NCBI GenBank assembly: GCA_003116995.1 | Contig: BDSL01000085.1 | Coordinates: forward strand, 124,001 to 188,000 | DNA length: 64,000 nucleotides | Direction: 5' to 3' | From: Yamagishiella unicocca | Lineage: Eukaryota > Chlorophyta > Chlorophyceae > Chlamydomonadales > Volvocaceae | Shown here: positions 59,292 through 64,000 of the stretch, in pieces | How the letters are laid out: each line of letters starts with the position of its first letter | Numbering within the stretch: position 1 is the first letter of the stretch | Notes under the pieces: model-generated | What the model saw: only the letters and a program-made list of their open reading frames with translations | Databases searched by the model: none | Told to the model about the DNA's origin: nothing | Made by a program: the position numbers and the translations under genes

Positions 59292-59543
59292 GTGTCAGCT
59301 TAAAGTAGTCGCAGTTTTCAGGGAAGGCGTGGAATGAGGGCTCGTCATGCCGTGCATACGCGCCTCATGCACTGCTTTCAGTGCGAGCCGCGTTGACTTC
59401 CTAGATGTAGACGATTGCTTAATAATCTAGTCTTGGAAACCCGCAAATTCTTTCATTGTTGACACGGCGAAGTAGTGATCAGACTGGCGCATCTATGGAG
59501 CGACCACTATCCTGAATGAGTACCATACATTAACACACCCACT
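59292..59543. promoter_or_regulatory. short divergent promoter region, RHD3-like gene / COG8
   Basis: Only 252 bp separate the two start codons, so the two genes share one compact promoter interval. It is AT-richer than the flanks. No specific motif assigned. Confidence 0.5.
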
Positions 59544-62500
59544 ATGGCCGACTTAGTTCCACCACGCTCACAATCCCAGCAGAGCACAATGGCGATGTTG
59601 AAGCCAACCGGCCAGGTACCCAAGTCACAACCCTCTGGTGGGCCGCAGCGGCAGGGCGATGTTATGTACATGTCGGAGCTGCTCTCTTACAGCCTGGAGC
59701 GCCTACGCAAGGTCCGTGCGTCGACGCTCAGTTGACGCAACCGCTGGCCCTCTGGGCCTTTCCCCCTCCCAGTCACACCGACCACGGCAATACCTCTGCT
59801 CCTCCTTGCGCACAGGAGCCGGAGGTTCTCAAGGCCGAGAAGGAGCAGCTCGAGCGCAACCTGCAAACCACAGCCGTGTCTCAGTACACGGCCTTCTTGG
59901 ACGCGGCCAGCTGCATGACCAGTATCAGCAATGAGCTGTCGGCCGTATGCGAGCACCTGGATTCCCTGCTGCAGGTCAGCTGCGGCCCGGGCCGGCGGGG
60001 GCGGTTGCGCTGAGGGGGCGCGTGGCTGGCGGAGTTGTCTGGCGCTGGGCTTCTTGTACGAAGGCAAATGCAGTTCCACCCGCACGGGTTGGACGGGGGT
60101 GCTTGCCATGCTTCGCTATCGCAGATCGATCTGGGTCGGCATTTGGGTCGGCCTCCTGCCTGAGCCTGGGTGCAGCAGGGTCCATGCACGGGGCGCTGCT
60201 GCACCGCGGAGGTGTGGGCAACAATGCGGCCTGGTGCGGCGAGCCGGCCGAAAGGAGGACGCGAATCGGCGCTCGGGTATAAGACAGCCACCTACCCAAC
60301 GACCTGCACGTATCCTCCGCAGTTGCACGTGACTGAGCAACTGACCAGACCACCACCACCTGGTGCTCTCGCGCACCGTCCTGTAACAGGCCACGCCTGA
60401 GCTCGCTTCAGCGTGCGAGGCATTCGCCTCCAACTCAGCGGCTGTGCAGGAGCAGTTCGCCCACAACAAGCTGCTTGCAAGTATGTGGCGGCATTGGTTG
60501 GCGCGGCGGGGGCCGATGCGTTGAGTGGTTTTACATAGAAACTGTCATCGGGGGCCGTGAACGCCGGCTTACGCGCAGCCCCGGTGGTCAGGGGCAGGGC
60601 CCGAATGCCGGGTGCCGCGGGTCAGGCGGAGTTGCATCGGGGGAGCCGGACGCGGGATTGGGAGGTTGACTGGATTGAAGTGCGGTCCCGGACTGTGAGC
60701 CATGCGTGGCAGGCGAAGCTAGGGCGCCGCGAATGGAGTTGGGCGCACTACTGCAGCCCATGTGTAGAAGCACGGCAAATGGGCGCCACAGCTGTTCGGG
60801 GCGGGGGTGTTTTGAGGAGCCATAGAGCCGCCAGCCCAGGAGCCACCTCAGGCTTGGGACTCCCTGGAGCTGCCGTACTGCCAGCCTCAACCCACAGCCT
60901 CTGTGTGCCCTCACCCCTCGCCTCTGTCCTCCCTGCCTTCCTTGTCCTCGCCCTCCTCGTCCTTGTCCGCACAGACAGCCAGTCGACCCTGATGGAGCTC
61001 CTGGAGGTGCCCCAGCTGATGGACACGTGCGTGCGCAACGGCGTGTACGACGAGGCGCTGGACCTGCAGTCGTTCGTCAGCCGGGTGGGGCTGCTGCACC
61101 CCGATGTGCCGGCCGTCAAGCTGCTGCTGCGGCAGGTGCGGCGCGTGAGGGCTGGGGGAGCTGCGGGGTCGAGGAAGGCCCGGGACTAGGAAGCCGAGCC
61201 CGTGGGGAGCTGTTTGGGCGGGGACCGAGGTCCGGGATCCAACCCCATCGTAGATTGCGGATGTCATGGTACGATGTGTGAGGGGAGGGACTACAGCTCG
61301 ATAAGATGTGGATGGAAGTAGCCAAGACCAGGGCGGAGCAATACCTGAATCCAGATTGAGATCCATAGCCCGCGTTCAGGTTCGATCGTGCGGCCAAGGG
61401 GGCTGCTGGATGCGGTCCCGAGACACGACTCACCTCTCACCCTCATCTGGGTTATCACAGTGGGCCGGGGACTGGCGCTGCCCCCGGGTCGCACCGCTTT
61501 TGCCCCTCAGGTGGCGGAGGTGGGCCACAGCATGCTGCAGCAGCTGCTGGGTCGCCTGCGCACCAACATCCAGCTGCCCGAGTGCCTGCGCGTCATGGGC
61601 TACCTCCGCCGCATCGGCGCCTTCTCGGAGGCCGAGCTGCGGCTGCAGTTCCTGCAGTGTCGCGACGAGTGGATTTCCTGCCTGGTGGCGGACCTGGAAG
61701 ACGGCGACTCGTACGAGTACGTCAAGCACCTCACGGACGTGCACCGGCTGCACCTGTTCGACGCGGTGATGCAGTACCGAGCCATCTTCTTTGACACCAC
61801 GCCCACGCCGGCGGGCCCGGGGATGGTGAGCCTGTCCAGGGAGGGACCAGGACGCTGGTGCCAGCAGTGCAGTCCTTGAGCACACCAGCCAGGAGTGCAG
61901 TCCTTGAGCATGCCCCCTACTCGCTACCCTGCCGCGCCTTTCTTTTTCCATCTAGTTTGCCGCTTCACGGATCTGGGGTTTCCTCTTCACCACCAGCCCC
62001 ACCCCTCTGCGCAGGACGCCGCCTCCACGCCCAACCTGCGCGAGACGTCTATGCTGTACACTTGGGTGCAGCACCGCGTCAGCCTCTACCTGGAGCAGCT
62101 GCGCAAGCACCTGCCCAACGTCACTGAGGGCGGCAACCTGGCGTCAGTCATCGAGCACTGCATGGTACGCGCGCCGACCCGCGGGTCGCCCGCGTGCCCT
62201 GCGTCGCGCCATGTTGGCGCCTCGCCTACCCCTCCCCTCTCGTGGCATCCTGCTCGCCGCACAGGGCCCCTCGTGCATCCGCTGGGCACCCAGGACCCAA
62301 CAGACATAAAGCAAAGCATCTTCGTAGTCAAACTTCTGACCTAAAGCAAAGCATCTTCGTAGTCACAACTTCCGGGGTCGGTCCTCACACGCCCGGCCGC
62401 CCGAACCCCCGCCTTTGCGCTTCTCTCACCTTCTGCCCTCAGTACTGCGGCTCCTCCCTCAGCCGGGTGGGTCTGGACTTCCAGGCGCTGCTACTGCCGC

Positions 62501-63591
62501 TGTTCGAGGCGTGCGGGCTGCAGCTGTTCGCGGCGCACCTCTCCAACGCCGTCGACGGCTTCAACCTGCGGCTGGAGTCGCACAAGTGGGTGTCCATGCC
62601 GGCGCCGGTGATGGGGCGCGGCAGGACGGACAAGCACCTGCAAGCGCAGGCGGCGGCGGCCGCTGGTGCTGGAGAGGGTGAGTGCGGGGGCTGTTGTGGC
62701 GGAGCAGCTGGGGCGCGGAGCTTGCTTAGGGTTACGGTGGTGGAATCACTGGCGCGGATCTCACTGCTAGCACGGCCCTGAAGGTTGACATTAGGGGCGT
62801 ACCTTTGCGGAATGAGGTGATCATTGTCGCGCGTCCCTTGTCTCGTGGCGCGCCCCAGTCGGTGCCTGGTCCTCTCACGCTCCCGCCCACACTGACGCCC
62901 CAGGGGCCTCAGGGCAAGGAGGAGAAGGCGGTGAGGGGCAGGGTGGCGCCCCGGCCGCGTCCACCGGCGCTGCGGCCGATGACGAGTCCGGCCCACCTTA
63001 CGTCATCATGGAGCACCTGCCGCTGGCGGTGTACGTCAACGGAGTGCTGACGGCGCTGAACGAGCTGCGGCACTGCGCCCTGTTGTCCATCAGCAAACCG
63101 CTTGCGGGGTGCGTGCGTGGGTGGGTGGGTGGGTGGACGCACGGGGCCGGGGGCCTGTCTATCCGATGCTACTGCCCTCTGGCCGCCGCCGCCGCATCGC
63201 CATCTGGAGCACCCCATTTCAGCCCTCTGCCTCCGGCGCCGGCCTCCTTTCTTCCTCTCCCCCTCTCAACCTGTTGGCGCTCCACTTCACTCCTCCTCAT
63301 AATCCCTCTTCGCCTTTGCTGGTTCACCGTTTGTACCCCGCACCCAACCCAACCTCCAGGCTGCTCCAAACGGCGCTGGAGCATGCGGCGGGCAGCCTGG
63401 TACACTACCGCCACACGCACGCGCTCAACACCTCGGAGTTGCCGCTGTTCAAGGCTGCGACCCGTTGCATGTTGGACGTCGTACTGCCGTACCTGGTCGC
63501 GTCCTTTTCCCGCGTGTTCACGGCCGGCACCAGCAAGGTGGACAGCACCGCCAGCGCGGGGCTGCTGCGGCAGCTGCTGGCTGAGATGTAG
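59544..63591 (+). CDS. COG8: conserved oligomeric Golgi complex subunit 8
   Basis: A lobe-B subunit of the COG tethering complex, which recycles Golgi enzymes by retrograde vesicle traffic. Nine exons (59544-59711, 59816-59974, 60390-60480, 60975-61135, 61511-61825, 62015-62164, 62443-62677, 62904-63108, 63360-63591) give 571 residues, the usual COG8 size. Family blocks: [20 protein letters not shown], then [31 protein letters not shown] with [43 protein letters not shown]; and [13 protein letters not shown]. The N-terminus is Gln/Pro-rich and the stretch around 475-510 is a low-complexity Ala/Gly insert. All splice sites are GT-AG with consistent phase. TGTAA lies about 275 bases beyond the stop. 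It is divergent from the RHD3-like GTPase, another endomembrane gene. Confidence 0.95.
62307..62365. repeat. 24-bp direct repeat in a COG8 intron
   Basis: TAAAGCAAAGCATCTTCGTA plus GTCA occurs at 62307-62330 and 62342-62365. It is AT-rich and unlike the surrounding intron, and lies between the exons at 62015-62164 and 62443-62677. Confidence 0.9.
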
Positions 63592-64000
63592 GGGCGGGGG
63601 ACGCTGGAAGGGCGCGCATGCCGGCAGGGACGGCCCCGTTGAGCTTGTTTGATGTGAGGAGAGGGCTAGGAAGTAGACGCGCGATCTAGATATGCATCGT
63701 GCGAGCCCCGCAGGATTACGAGGCGACGGCACGCACACACAATCTGTCATGGAAACTACCTGTAGCTTGTTGCGGAGCTGAGTGCGGCAGCCTGCGGGCC
63801 ACGTAATGCCCGAAGACGTGTACCGATACGCCAAGTCGTCGGGGCTTGCCGATACTGTGGTGGTTGTAAGGTCAGAACCGTCGGTAGTGGCCGGGCGAGC
63901 CGGGCATCGATATGCGGCAGTTAGGACGCGTTCCCGAATCCTCAGGGGTCTGCTTGAGCAGGGTGCGAGGTACAGCGTCTCTACCGATCTCTCCGCGAAT
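63592..64000. other. 3' flank of COG8, no further gene
   Basis: COG8 3' UTR with a TGTAA candidate poly(A) signal at 63865-63869, then sequence in which I see nothing. Confidence 0.5.
63865..63869 (+). terminator. candidate poly(A) signal TGTAA for COG8
   Basis: TGTAA about 275 bases past the COG8 stop, within the range of algal 3' UTRs. Confidence 0.45.

Noticed and set aside
1..64000. tRNA, rRNA, snRNA or intact transposon genes
   Set aside because: I looked by eye for tRNA-like cloverleaf features, terminal repeats, transposase or reverse-transcriptase motifs and saw none. A tRNAscan-SE and RepeatMasker run would settle this.

Overview
This is nuclear DNA from a green alga, most likely a volvocine or other chlamydomonadalean species. 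Reasons: the sequence is GC-rich; genes carry many short GT-AG introns of roughly 100-1000 bp; Ala-, Gln- and Gly-rich stretches interrupt conserved domains; several 3' ends have the algal poly(A) signal TGTAA; and the best-matching families are eukaryotic or plant-type (RHD3 GTPase, RPT5, CCT1, COG8, ADAT3, GatA, an ABCD-type half transporter). The species cannot be fixed from the sequence alone. Exon models were built by hand from protein similarity, splice signals and phase. In every multi-exon model the summed exon length is divisible by three.

Layout, left to right. 1-1947: no convincing gene. 1948-7903 (-): 13-exon ABCD/SbmA-like half ABC transporter, probably in the plastid. 8475-14969 (+): 8-exon giant coiled-coil protein of unknown function. 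15888-17377 (+): 161-residue protein with two p25-alpha/TPPP microtubule-associated motifs. 18768-22407 (-): GatA amidotransferase. 23455-25735 (-): small TPR protein, probably plastid. 25881-29420 (-): basic disordered plus coiled-coil protein of unknown function. 31426-32715 (-): intronless ADAT3/TAD3. 33011-34822 (+): proteasomal ATPase RPT5. 35609-40497 (-): chaperonin CCT1. 41187-44167 (+): SLC25 carrier of the ATP-Mg/Pi type. 46738-51710 (+): TLDc-domain protein with a 33-copy 42-bp minisatellite in an intron. 52590-59291 (-): RHD3/SEY1 ER-fusion GTPase. 59544-63591 (+): COG8. 63592-64000: nothing seen.

Most genes are housekeeping functions: organellar translation (GatA), tRNA editing (ADAT3), protein folding and turnover (CCT1, RPT5), membrane traffic (RHD3, COG8) and metabolite transport. 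Four head-to-head pairs share short or moderate intergenic regions: ABCD/coiled coil, ADAT3/RPT5, CCT1/carrier and RHD3/COG8. Nothing here looks like a prokaryotic-style system, a virus or an intact transposon. The more unusual items are the duplicated TPPP motif, the long coiled-coil protein, two GC-AG introns, an intronic 32-bp-arm hairpin, several intronic minisatellites and a 15-nt microexon.
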